From contig NC_082619.1 of the NCBI RefSeq assembly GCF_030936135.1, positions 1,491,208 to 1,555,207 on the forward strand: a stretch of 64,000 nt of DNA, given 5' to 3'. Source of the stretch: Gavia stellata (lineage: Eukaryota > Chordata > Aves > Gaviiformes > Gaviidae). Below the pieces are notes generated by a model. That model made no database searches. It was not told the origin of the DNA and saw only the letters and a list, made by a program, of their open reading frames with translations. The position numbers and the translations under genes are program-made. Within the stretch, counting starts at the first letter, position 1. Each line of letters begins with the position of its first letter. Shown here in pieces: positions 1 through 10,627 of the stretch.

Positions 1-137
1 CGCCCTGCTCCAGGCTGGGTTGGGTATTCAGATGGCAGGAGGGATGCTCTGGGGAGACAGAAATCCTTGCTCTGGGAAGCACATCAAGGGGGTCACACTG
101 TACAGGGGTGAAGAGTGAGGGGCGGGCAGGGGGGGCG
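1..137 (-). other. SCN2B: SCN2B 3' UTR, left edge of window
   Basis: This is sequence downstream of the SCN2B stop codon. No AATAAA or ATTAAA is visible on the minus strand here, so the transcript end probably lies outside the window. Confidence 0.6.
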
Positions 138-3100
138 TTACTTGGTGCCCTCGTCCGGGTTGCCTTCGCCATCTGTCTTCCCTTCCTCCTCCGTCTTCTG
201 GTCGTCCGTGTTCAGCCTCTGCTGCTTTTTCCGGCGCACGCATTTCACCACCATCAGCACCAGGATCACCACGGCCAAGAAGCCACCCACAGAGGCGCCC
301 ACGATGACAGCCACTGTCGAGTCGTGCTTCGGGGGCTCTGGGGAGACAGGGCACGGGCTCAGGCACGCAGCCCCCACCTGGGGCAGCCAGCGGGAGCAAC
401 AGGGAACAGGCGGGGCTCGCTCCCACCGCTGGCAAGCAAACCCTGCACATGCAATGTGGGCTGAAGGCAGGGCCCGGGGCAGAGCAGAGAGCCAGCCAGC
501 ACCCATGGGTGCCTGACAGCAGAGGGGACCACTCTACCGCTTACCTTTGGTGAGCACCTTCAGGCTGATGCTGGCGTGGCCCCGCTGCCGGTCCGGGGGG
601 TTCAGGACGTAGCAATTGTAGGTGCCCTCATCCTCCAGCTGCACATTTTTGAGGGTGAAGGACACATCGTACTTGGTGGGGTTCCCGGTGAACTCCACCC
701 GGTTCCCAAAGCGGTCCAGCTGCTTATTCATGATCTTCATCCGGAACTGCAGGAACTGGGCAGCCCGCGTGGGAGAGGAGGTGAGACAGCGTTTGGCACC
801 CCGCACACTCGCCTCCCCCGGCCAGGCATCCCCCTCCCCTGCACGTACCGCCCCGCGCCCACACCGCACGCTGGCTCCGCGCTCAGCTCCGCGAGCAGCA
901 CGGTCCCCGCTCAGCTCCGGCCGCCACAGCGGCCAGGGACAGGGTCTCCTCGCGGCGCCTCTCCCCACTCACGCCTGCCTGTCCTGCCACAGCAGGGCAG
1001 CTGCCCTGACCGCTGGGTCTTTATGCGGTCAGGTGCCGGTTTTCCCTGTGGCGGAGGAGGGCCGGATAGCAGGAGCACACAAAGGGAGAAGGCTTGGGAC
1101 CCCCAAGGAACGCACACGGCTACTTCAAGCTGGTCCCAGGACCTCTCAGCAGATCCCCAGCCCCGGCAAGACTCACCAGCTCCTCGGAGCAGTTCCCGCA
1201 CTCCTGGTACGTCCAGTTGAGGGAAAACTGCTTGTTCTCCACCTTGTAGCAGGAGTTGAAGGTGCAGGAGAGCTTCACGGAGGAACCATTCAAGGCATTG
1301 ATGGTGGCAGGAGCCATGACCTCCATGCCCAATCCCGTGGGCGCTGCCACAAGCACGGAGAGCACGAGCAGAGATGCAGATGAGTTAGCAAGGGGGCACA
1401 AGCAGCCGTCCTACTGTCTGAGCCCATCTCCCCATCCCACCCTGCAGCCGGCTGGCTGCACGGAGCTCACCCTGGGGCCTGGGACTGGCCTTCAGGCACA
1501 TCCACGCACAGACCACGCTGCGGCCAGCCAGGACCAGGCTTCCCCTGCGCAGCAGTGACAGGGGACAAGGGGGGAGCAGCCCCAGCCCTGGCACCATCCC
1601 TGGGCCCTGCTCTGCAAGGGCCGACGACCCCTCTCTGCCATGCCGGCCCTGACTGTGCCCGGTGCTAAATTCTGCTGACTCCAGGCAAGCCCGGCTCCTT
1701 GCCACTTAAACGAGGCTTTCCTGCTGCGGAATCGATAACGCTATGCAAAGGGCTGAATGCAGCATCAGTATGCAGGGCTCAGCGCCACATCCGTGGAGAA
1801 ATTTATGGCTGCGCTCATCAGATTTCATTCCCAGCAGGACGCACTACAGCGGCGAGGGCTGGGATCTGCCAGGGCCAGCCCCTGGGGGCTGCAGGGGGAA
1901 TGCAGATGCTCCCCCCTCCCAGCGGTGTTCACGTAAGCATTCTCCAGCTGGGAATGACCGGGTCGAGATCTCAGTCACTCCTGGGGGGACAAGGCCAGTC
2001 CCTGCACCCTGGCCTTGCTGTGGCAGAGAAACGGGGGCATTACCCGGTGCAGCTCGCAGGGCAGGACGGCTCACCCGGGCCATGGGCAGGGATGAGGTGT
2101 CTGTGCCCTGCTCCCTCTTCCACTCCTTTCCTGCAGCTCCCCTAGTCACCGGCTGCCCCAGCAGCACCCGAAACCCGGCACCTGCATCCAGCCTGTTCTC
2201 CCCAGCCTGCGAAGGGGAGGGTGCGTGTGCCGAGACGGGCTCCTGTGCAGCCAACTGGCTGCAAACCCTAAGGCTGAGCCCCAAGAAGCACAGGGACGGA
2301 GAGCCCTGGAAGGACTGCTGGGAGGGAACGAGAGTATAAGGGGGGCTGTGGCACCCCACAGGGCAGGGATGGTGACGCTGGCAGCACATGCTTTTCCGAT
2401 CACCTCAACTCTCCCCTTTGGCTGCTGCTCTTTGCTCTCAAACCTTCTTCCTGAGCTGCTCCGGAGTCCAGCCCTGTGGCCAAGCAGGATGCATGTCAAG
2501 GCTGCTCTGCTGGCTAATCCACTCCATCTGCAAGCAGGGCAGGAAAAGGGCCAGGCTCTGCAGCCAGGGAAAAGAGGCTTTTCCGAGTTGCAGATACGGC
2601 TATTTTGAGCCACAGGTCTTGCTGCAAGGTGCGAACCAGCAGCGTGCTGGAGCGGGCTCTCTGGGGACAGAAGGGTGCCCTCCGGGCACGGCCAAGCCCC
2701 TGGAGGCGGCTCCCTGCTCGTGCTGGCGTCCAAGCAGCCGTGGGGAGCACCCTCCATCCAGCCCGGGCGCAGGGAGGGCTCCCCCCAGGGTGCTGGGAGG
2801 CAGGGATGGGGAGAGCTGGCGCATGGGGACGAGTGGCAGTATCCCAGCAGGCCTGGTTGGCGGGGGTCCCTGCACAGAGGCACTGGCGCGAGTACCTGGC
2901 GGCTCTCGCACTATGCCCTGCGTGCCTGCGGTTGGGTGGCGCGGCTTTGCGCTGCGTCCTTGGGGCACCCCGGGGCTCTGCAGAGGACTGGGATGCCACC
3001 ACCAGGAGCTCTCCCAGGCTCCGCAGCGACCGGGCAGCCCTGGCCAGGGCTTTGCCCTGCCACCCGCTACAGCAGGACGGTACCGTACCGCAGCCCGAGG

Positions 3101-4094
3101 GCCCTCGCAGGCAGCCAGCAGGCGATAGGCACGTGCCCTGGGAGCGCCTGCGTGCGTCCAGGCTCGGCCGCTGCCCTGGGCACCCAGCACCCGGGGACAA
3201 CAGAGGTGGGGAAAGAAACCTCTAAATTCCCCGGGCCCGACCATCCAGGCCGCGTCCTTCGGTGCTGCGCACACTCCCAAACACTCTGTCACACTACACC
3301 CTGCACCCCAGGCTGGGGAGGTAAAATTACACGCCGCCTCTCCAGCAGCCCTCGCTGGGCTTTTTATCCTCCATTTCCCAGCATCTCTCCGAAAGCCGAG
3401 GCAGCCCCCCAGGAGCTCCAGGACAGTGTGAGCAGCACTTCAAAGAGGTGATGCGTTCCTGTTGCCAATCAATAAAGACCCGAACCTGCTGACACACGCA
3501 GGGCAGAAACGCAGAGACCACAGTTCCCCCCCACCCCGTGCCGCGCCGCCAGCCCGGAGCCCGCCGCCCCAGCAGCCAGCCACAAAGCAAAGGACGGCCG
3601 CCAGCCACCCGCAGCCCACCAGCCACCGCCTTCCCGGCGAGGCAAAGCCAGAACCGACCCCTCGTCCCGCCGCAGCCCACCCCCCTGCCTGGCGTGCAGA
3701 CAGCCTCGCGCTTAGACGAAACCTCCAGCAAGCAGGACGCACAGCTTCTTGGGGAGAAGGTGCAGTTGCAACGTACCCCCCCATCCTGCCTGGAAGCAGG
3801 TCACCCCGGCTGGCGGCTTTCCGCAGGATGCATAGCGGACCACCTCCGTCCCCGTCCCTGCAGCACGGCATCTCCCGCTGGCTCGCTGCTTCCCCGGGGA
3901 CAGGAGGGGCTCCTCGGGGCTGGGATGTGGGGAGGGGGCTCCTGGCTGGAGGGGGTGCTTCTCCCCAGCCTGGGTGCTCTCCCCTGGCAGCCATGTGCAT
4001 GCAAGGGGTCCAGTCGACACTTACCCAGCGAGAGGAGCAAGCTGAGGCCAGTGAGGAACAAGGTGGGCTGCGGGAGCCAAGCTTCCGGGCTCAT
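138..4094 (-). CDS. SCN2B: Sodium channel beta-2 subunit (SCN2B), 4 coding exons
   Basis: Coding exons in transcript order are 4094-4025, 1343-1177, 755-545 and 337-138, giving 215 aa, the human length. The product is a single-pass type I protein that binds voltage-gated sodium channel alpha subunits by a disulfide and acts as an adhesion molecule. The first exon encodes a signal peptide (MSPEAWLPQPTLFLTGLSLL). The V-type Ig domain spans about residues 30-147, with Cys50 and the free Cys55 that in mammals links to the alpha subunit (motif CTFNSCY), CGNC near residue 72, and the family motif CYVLNPPD. The membrane segment is near residues 159-180 (VAVIVGASVGGFLAVVILVL), followed by KCVRRKK and an acidic tail. 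All donors are GT and all acceptors AG; phases are 1, 0 and 1. The start is the only Met opening a signal peptide that splices in phase. Introns are 2681, 421 and 207 bp. Confidence 0.97.
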
Positions 4095-6185
4095 TTTGAA
4101 GGACTTGTGTGTGTGGAGAGGACCTGGTGTTGGTGTGGATTTTGGTGGTGGTGGTTTGCTTTTTTCGAACGCCCGGCTTATTTGCAGGTGACATATAACA
4201 TTAGAGCGGCTTTATTTCCAGAGCCCAATATGGCTGGCTGGAGCGGTGCTGGGGCGAAAAAATCAGTAAATGCTATGGTTGGTGGATTTCAGCAGCAGAA
4301 GTGGGAGGGCAGAAAAATTTTCCCCTGAACAGAAGGCTCCTGGCACTCCTGCTGTGTGCTCCGGCGTCTGGTCGCGGGCTGTGTCGCAGAGCGTCTCTGG
4401 CAGGGTGCTGAGCCCAGGAGCAGGCTTCTGCTGGGATTCCCTCCGGCCGTGCGAACTTGCTGCCAGAGCAAGCAGCGCTCAGGGCTCCTCTTCCCCCCGG
4501 GAGGCCAGGAGCCCCGGGACTCGGCCAGCACCCCACGGCGCAGGCCTGACCCTGAGGGTTCCCACGGCCCCTGCAGCCCCCTGATTCCAGCGGGGCCATG
4601 CAGATGTGCCACCTCTGCCCTGCCGGAGGCTGGCGACCCAGCCCCGCTCACGCCATTCACAGCAGCCGTTCCCACTCTGGAGGGCCCAGGAGGATCAGAA
4701 ACGCCCTCCCGAAGCCAGGCAGAGGGCAGCGGGGCCCGAGGAGCAGCCTGCACAGCAGCCCGGCCAGTGTGCCCAGCGGGAGGCACGGCCACAGCAGGCA
4801 GCCTGCAGCGGGTAGAAGCGCTCCCGGTGCGCCTGCACGGTCCCATGCTGGTGGGAGGGCAGCCCCCTCGATTCCCGGGGTGCCAGACTCTTGGCGGCAC
4901 CTTCCCCCTTCCCCAGCAGCATGCTCACCCAAGGCAACACCTTCTCTTCATCCAGCCCTCGGGACCAGCAGTAAGGGGGCTGGAGAAGGTCTTTGGTCCC
5001 CTTCACACCATGGGTCAAGGAAGCCTTTGGGCCACGGACTCCAAGCCTGGATTCAGGCTGCGGAGACCAGTGCAGGAAGGAGACGATGTGTGACCTTATG
5101 GAGACCAGAAAGCCAGGGACAGCAGCTGCTCAGCCGCCTAGTTCTCACGCTGCGGGACGCAGGACGGTGGGGTGTGCTGTGGCAGCACCAGTGGGGAGAA
5201 AAGCAAGGGGTACCCTGGAGCCAGAGCACATCTCCATTCCTGTGCACCAGAGCCCTGGGGAGGAAGGGATGGGGCAAGGGTAAGGCAGGAGGGATGCAGA
5301 GGTGCTCTGCTCCCCGGCCAGCTCCAGGTGGGGAAAGGGGGCAGCCGGGAGAGAAGGCATCAGAGAAGTGCCAGGGTGAACACAGGCAACCTGCTTAGCA
5401 AACACGTGCGCTGCATGTACAGCACCGTTTCCCAACTGCACCGGGCAGGCAGAGCACGCCCCGCTCTGCTGGAACAGGTCCCACGACCCCGCAGAGGCGG
5501 TGGAGCTCTCACGTAAGCCCCAACACCCCAAAACCAGCTCCGGCTGCCGATTCCTCCCGTAATCCCGTTACTTGACTTCATCCAGGAAAAGAGAGGAGGG
5601 TGTCAACGTGAAACCAAGGACTGCAGCCCGGAGCAGCCGGTGCTGCAGTCTCCCATCGAGGGAGCGGGTGGGAGGTGGTCCCCGCTCCCGCTCTGCACCT
5701 GGAGGTGTCAAACAGCTATATATAGTGCAGGAGAAGAGCCAGCGCGCGCCGAGACGCTGCCCCGGAGGCCCGGGAGGGGTTGCTGGCCTCCCCCCAGCCA
5801 GGGCAGCAGTCCCAGGTGTAGGGTGCATGCAGAGGTGCTCACCCACTGCGAGCGGCTGGTGCATGGGAGACGTGTGTGAGCACACACACATGGGGGGACC
5901 CCACCGCCCGTGGGGCTCGCCCCGCTCCCCTCCATCCCCTGCGGAGCCAGGGGGGCTCAGTACAGCCCAGGCGGGCCCCTTCCTGCTGCAAAGGGACCCC
6001 CTTTGCGACCCGCTTGGCTTTACCGCTCCCCGGAGCGAGCAGGGCAGGCGCAAGTGCCGCCTGCGAGGCTGCGCGCTGGTGCGGGGGCTCCCAGGCCCCC
6101 GGCCAGGCAGTCTTTGGCACGCTTGGACGTCACACACTTGAGCGGGAGGTAAAAGGAAGCCGGGAACAGGGAAGACTCCCTGGGT
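4095..6185. other. SCN2B-JAML intergenic interval
   Basis: This GC-rich stretch holds the SCN2B promoter side and lies beyond the likely JAML poly(A) site. Several long open frames occur on both strands, but they lack family similarity and reflect base composition. No gene was recognised. Confidence 0.6.
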
Positions 6186-6191
6186 TTTATT
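6186..6191 (-). terminator. JAML: JAML poly(A) signal
   Basis: AATAAA on the minus strand, about 365 nt after the JAML stop codon, is the first canonical signal met in that direction. It implies a short 3' UTR. Confidence 0.55.
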
Positions 6192-6553
6192 ATCTTCAGA
6201 AGATACCATTGGCACCTCTGCACGTCCAGTTCCTCCCCCTGCCAGGCTCTCCCTGGAGATCGTTATCTCAGGACCTGGAGCTGCACGGACCAGAATCAAA
6301 GCTAAAGTGCGGAGGCTGTGCCCTCTGCGTCCCCCTCCAGGGACCAGGAGGCAAGAGCCAGAGAGACAGGTCTCCCCTGGCAGACACCCGGGGTGGGACG
6401 TGGCCCAGCAGCGGCTCTGGCACGGAGCACACAGTGAGGTGGCACCGCTTCTTAGAGGAAGGGCAGAGAGCAGCAGGATGCCTCCTGCCCAAGGGAGCAA
6501 AGACATCTTGCACACACACCTGCTGCCCAAGGGGCTTACATCCCCCAGCACGG

Positions 6554-9500
6554 CTATTTCTCCCGCTCTGGAGCCCGGGGAAGTGCCGCCTCTGGTCTGC
6601 TGTAGGGTTCCTCGCTTTGTCCATCACCCTGTCTCCCATCTCCCATCCATTCCGCTGGGATCACCCTCTTGGCCAGCTCCACGTAGATGCCGTTCTCCCG
6701 GAAGGGAGAGGGGTGCTGCAAGGAGCAAGGGACAGGGCGTGAGTCTTGCTGCAGGTATCGGGGCCCATTTGGAGTGGGCAGGAGGCAAGGGATGCTGCTG
6801 TCTGGTGTGGGGAGCGAGGGGTCAGGGCCTGGATGCCGTCACCCTGGGGGGCTGGTGACGCAGGGGGTCACACCAGCCCCACAGCTGCATGCCCTGCCTG
6901 TGCCTGCCACAGCTCGGGGCAGCTGCTCGCCTCCTCACCATGGTTATGTAGGTCTCTTCAGCTCTCCTCTTCTTCCCTGCGTCCTGTTCAGCCTTGGGTA
7001 CCTCAGCTCCAGGGATTGAGGAGTAAAGCACTTCCTATGAGGGGGAGATCAGGACACTTGGAACCGAGCAGTCCCCAAATACACGAGGGCCGCCTTGCCT
7101 CAGTCATAGGACTAGTACCCAGAGCCACGGCCGGCCAGCAAACAGCACCTCGTGCTTGGCCAGCGTGGGATCCCCTCCCTCAGCCTCCCCAGCCCCGTAC
7201 ACCCCATGTCAGTGATCCCTCCGCGTCCCAAGGACACACAGCCTTAGCTAGTGATGAGACAGCAATATCCTGCGTGAGGATAACCCTGGCTTCAGCCTCG
7301 GGGGGAGGCTGTGGCCCAGCACCCCATCTCCCCCTGCCAAGCCTCTCGGCTCCCAGGCATGCGGCTGCGGCAGGAGCGCGTGCTCCATCAGCGCCTCCTC
7401 TTACCCGCGAGCCGAGCAAAACGGCGGGACCTACGGCTCGTTCCAGCCACCGCCCACCCATGCAGCCGGCAGCACAGCAAGCAGCCGGCGGCTCTCCTGT
7501 GCGCGCCACGTCCCTTGCTGGGGGTGGCTGGCCACGCGAGCGCTCGGCCCGGTGTGTGAGCGGGCGCTCGGCACCTGCCCTGCAGCCCTGTGCACCCCAT
7601 CCCTCCCCTTCTCCACCTCTCCTCCCTCTCTTCGGTTCCCACGGGTTGTGGCAGTGTCCCAGGGGAGGGCAGGCACGCACTCCCCTCCGCTCAGCTCAGC
7701 CTCAGTTCTCACCTCTGTTTTGTTCTTGCTGTCACCATTTCTAGTCCTCTCCAGAGCCATGTTGGCTGCAGACCTTGAGGGAAGACAACGGTGGTGTCAT
7801 CTCTGGCAAGAAGCATCGCCTACTGCTCCCGTCCCTGCCCTCCCTCTCCTGGGACACTGGGATCCCTTTGCATATGCCTCAGCCAGGCCATCCCCGCTGC
7901 TGGCATGCCAGGAGCCCAAGAGGTTTGGGAGCCGAGGGGGGACGGGCCAGGGCAGCGTGACACTAGAGGGCAGCAGGAGTCCGCACCCCGCTGCGGGCAG
8001 CGGCATCCCCGGGGCCATGAACCCCCTGGTTCCCCCAGCCCTGCTCGGGGATGTCAGGCTAGCGCTTGGCCAGGGAGAACAGCACAGGAAGGCTGCAAGG
8101 AAGCGCTCTGCTCAGCCCCATACACCTGCAGCTAGTGTTGGTACCTCTTCCTCAGGCTGAGCCCGGCCAGGAAAGCCAGCACAATGGCCACGCAGCCACA
8201 GCCCACAGTCACAGGCCAAAACCCAGCGTCTCCCAGGGCCGCAGAGTCCTGGGCGCCTGCTGCTCCTTGTCCTGCTGAGGAGACAGGAAGGCAGAGGATG
8301 GTACACACAGGGACCCCGGCCCTTCTCCAGAATAATCATGGTGGCAGGTCTGAGAGCCTCCTGCAGCCTCCGCAGCCCCTCTGCCCGGGGCCCAACAGGG
8401 TGATGGGAGAGGGGAGCAGTCAGTGCACGTACCTCTCTGTCCCGTGGGGCTGACGTGCAGCACCGTGTGGTTCTTGAAGATGCTGCTGTGCTGGAGCAGC
8501 CGGATCTCGCACACGTACATGCCGCTGTCATTCACCTGCACGTCCTGCAGCTGGATAGAGCCATCCCAGCGGGAGATGTCCCCTTGCCACTGCGCCCGGT
8601 CCTGGAAACGGCCCACAGGGATGCTACGGTTGCTGTAGTAATAAAACACCATCTCCTCCTGCCAGGGCACAGACAGCATCAGGTGAAAGGAACCCCACGG
8701 AAGGGCACTGCCCCGTGTGCCCTCCCTGCTCCAGAGCCCTCAGATCTGCTGTTTCTCCCTCTCCCCGTGGAGCGTTCGCTGCGCCCGAGAGCCCAGCCCA
8801 CTCCCACGCTCTCTTGGAAAGCCCCAGGACACAGCACCCAGTGCTGCGGTTCCCCTGCGGTGCGGGGCCATGGGAGCGGTGGAGGTGCCCCGCCGCTACA
8901 CAGGGGAACCTTCCTCCTCTCGTGGCCTGGGCCAGGCGGACAGGCTTCCCCGCAGCCTCCCGAGAGCAGCAAGGCTGCCTCGCTCACCCTCCCCTGCCAC
9001 CTGCCCCCGCGCCCTGCTCCGCGCCCACCCCCTGGTCCCGACCCACCTTCTGCGTGCCGGCTCCTGCCACGCGCAGCCAGTCCACTTTGGCCATCGTCCA
9101 GCCCTTGGCCGCCGGGTCTAGGAAGAGGCACTGCAGCAGGACAGAGTCCCCAGCGCTGGCTCGAAGCTGAGGCTCCGTGAACACCCAGCCAGCCGACCCG
9201 CTGCATCGCTCTGCCAGGGACAAGGACAGCAGGATGAGTCCAGGGAGGACGGCCAGATGCAGGCTGCCTGTCCCCATAGATATCTCCTCTCCAGACAAGC
9301 CTGGGGCTAACGGCACTGACCAGTCCAGAGCGCAACGGGGAGGCCCTGCTCCCTGTGTGGGCAAAGCCTCTCCCTGACCCCTGCTGTTGGCGTGCCTGGG
9401 ATGCGGGGCAGCACATCCTCCCAGCCGCCAGACCAAGGGCTGCTGCGCTCGCTGAACAAGCCACGCAGAAGGGAAGTGGGGAAGCACAACCCCAGCCCTC

Positions 9501-10627
9501 TGCGTCTCGGAGCCAAAGGCTGCAGCTCCTGCAGGGTTGCTCCTGTGAGTCACTGGCTGGGAGAACCAGTGCCGCTCTCATCTACACCAGGCCAGGGGCA
9601 ATTCAACCGCCTCACATGAATTTCATTTGGCTTCATTTGGCTGCCCGTTTGGCTTCCTTACCGCTTGCTCACAGGCTCCTGACCTGGGCTTGGACTCGTC
9701 TGACCACATAACTACTGCTTAGGGTTTCTAGAGAAGCCGGGCAGTGGGGAAAAAACAAAACAGAGGAACATCAAAGAGCACAGAGCTGACATAACCAGGA
9801 CAAAGCAGCTGCCGGCACGGAGGGCTGCAAAGTGTGCGGCAGGAAGGGGAAACAAGTGGGGCGGAAAACGTCCCTGGAGCTCGTCAGGAGAAACCCCGCA
9901 TGCCCCAGAGCCTGCACTGGCGAAACCTAGCAAGAAGAGCGGCTGAGGCTCTGGCCCTTGTTTGTCAAGAGCTAGGTGAGCTGACTCAGCGGGGAGCTGC
10001 TCAGACAGGTAGACTTTTCCTGGTGTCTTAGCCAGGCTGCTCACTCTGTCCACAAGCCACTGAGGGCTGGGCCCTGGCGAAGCACCAAGTATTTGTCTGA
10101 TGCCTGGTAAATAATAAATGCAAAGTGCGACAGCTTCCCAAACAAGTTTCCTTTGGTCTTGACCAGCTGTGGAGCTGAAAATGACAAATATTTGCCAGCG
10201 GAGAAGACCAAGGGAGCCAGTTGCCTCGAGCAGAGCCAAAATCAATACCTTGGAAACCTTGCCCTCTATTTAGACTTGGCAAAGCAGTTCTACTTCTTTC
10301 AAAGCCTTGGAGTCTGGCAGAATAAGTACAGGACTCCAACCAGGGATGCTGTTGCAATTTGAAGCCTATCTATACCTGAGCTCTGCAGGAAGGGAATATG
10401 CAGCACCCAGAGACCAGAGGAGTTACTGGCACCCAAGAACCCACTTACTGCTGCCAGCTCCCCGCGCCTGCGAAACCCCAAGGGCTTCTCACCACAGGAA
10501 GAGAGGAACCGACAGGTCTTTCAGCAAAGGCAGAGGAGAAAGCAGGCAAGGTAAATAAAACCACCAGAATGACTTACAGCTTACCCAACCACATCAGCAC
10601 CAGAGTCAGGCTCAGCAACACCTTCAT
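6554..10627 (-). CDS. JAML: Junctional adhesion molecule-like (JAML), single-Ig form, 7 coding exons
   Basis: Exons in order are 10627-10585, 9210-9047, 8658-8433, 8274-8145, 7773-7713, 7034-6939 and 6715-6554, giving 293 aa. JAML is a leukocyte type I receptor for the adhesion protein CXADR. One V-type Ig domain carries Cys42 and Cys119 and matches human domain 1 closely in two stretches (YYYSN.S.P.GRFQ.R and DGS..LQDVQ...). The membrane helix is near residues 164-185. The tail keeps the PI3K-type motif TYITM (Tyr237, human TYMTM) and the terminal YVEL. Human JAML has two Ig domains and 394 aa; here only 158 bp separate the Ig exon from the membrane exon, so the second domain is absent. The signal exon is uncertain: an alternative Met at 9277 reads directly into exon 2 with its own signal peptide. 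Exon 5 uses a CAAG acceptor. Confidence 0.88.
9211..10584 (-). other. JAML: JAML intron 1 with an alternative signal-peptide start
   Basis: Between the proposed signal exon and the first Ig exon there is no other recognised gene. Positions 9277-9211 encode an in-frame Met and hydrophobic leader (MGTGSLHLAVLPGLILLSLS) that continues into exon 2 without splicing. It could be a second promoter and start, or a by-product of the pyrimidine tract. Confidence 0.5.

Noticed and set aside
3462-4328. A 288-codon plus-strand open frame across SCN2B exon 1
   Set aside because: It is antisense to a confirmed exon and intron, is Pro- and Arg-rich, and has no similarity to a known family.
5568-6551. A 327-codon open frame on the minus strand downstream of JAML
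   Set aside because: It has no family similarity, lies after the JAML stop, and competes with other frames in GC-rich DNA. It is treated as 3' UTR and intergenic sequence.
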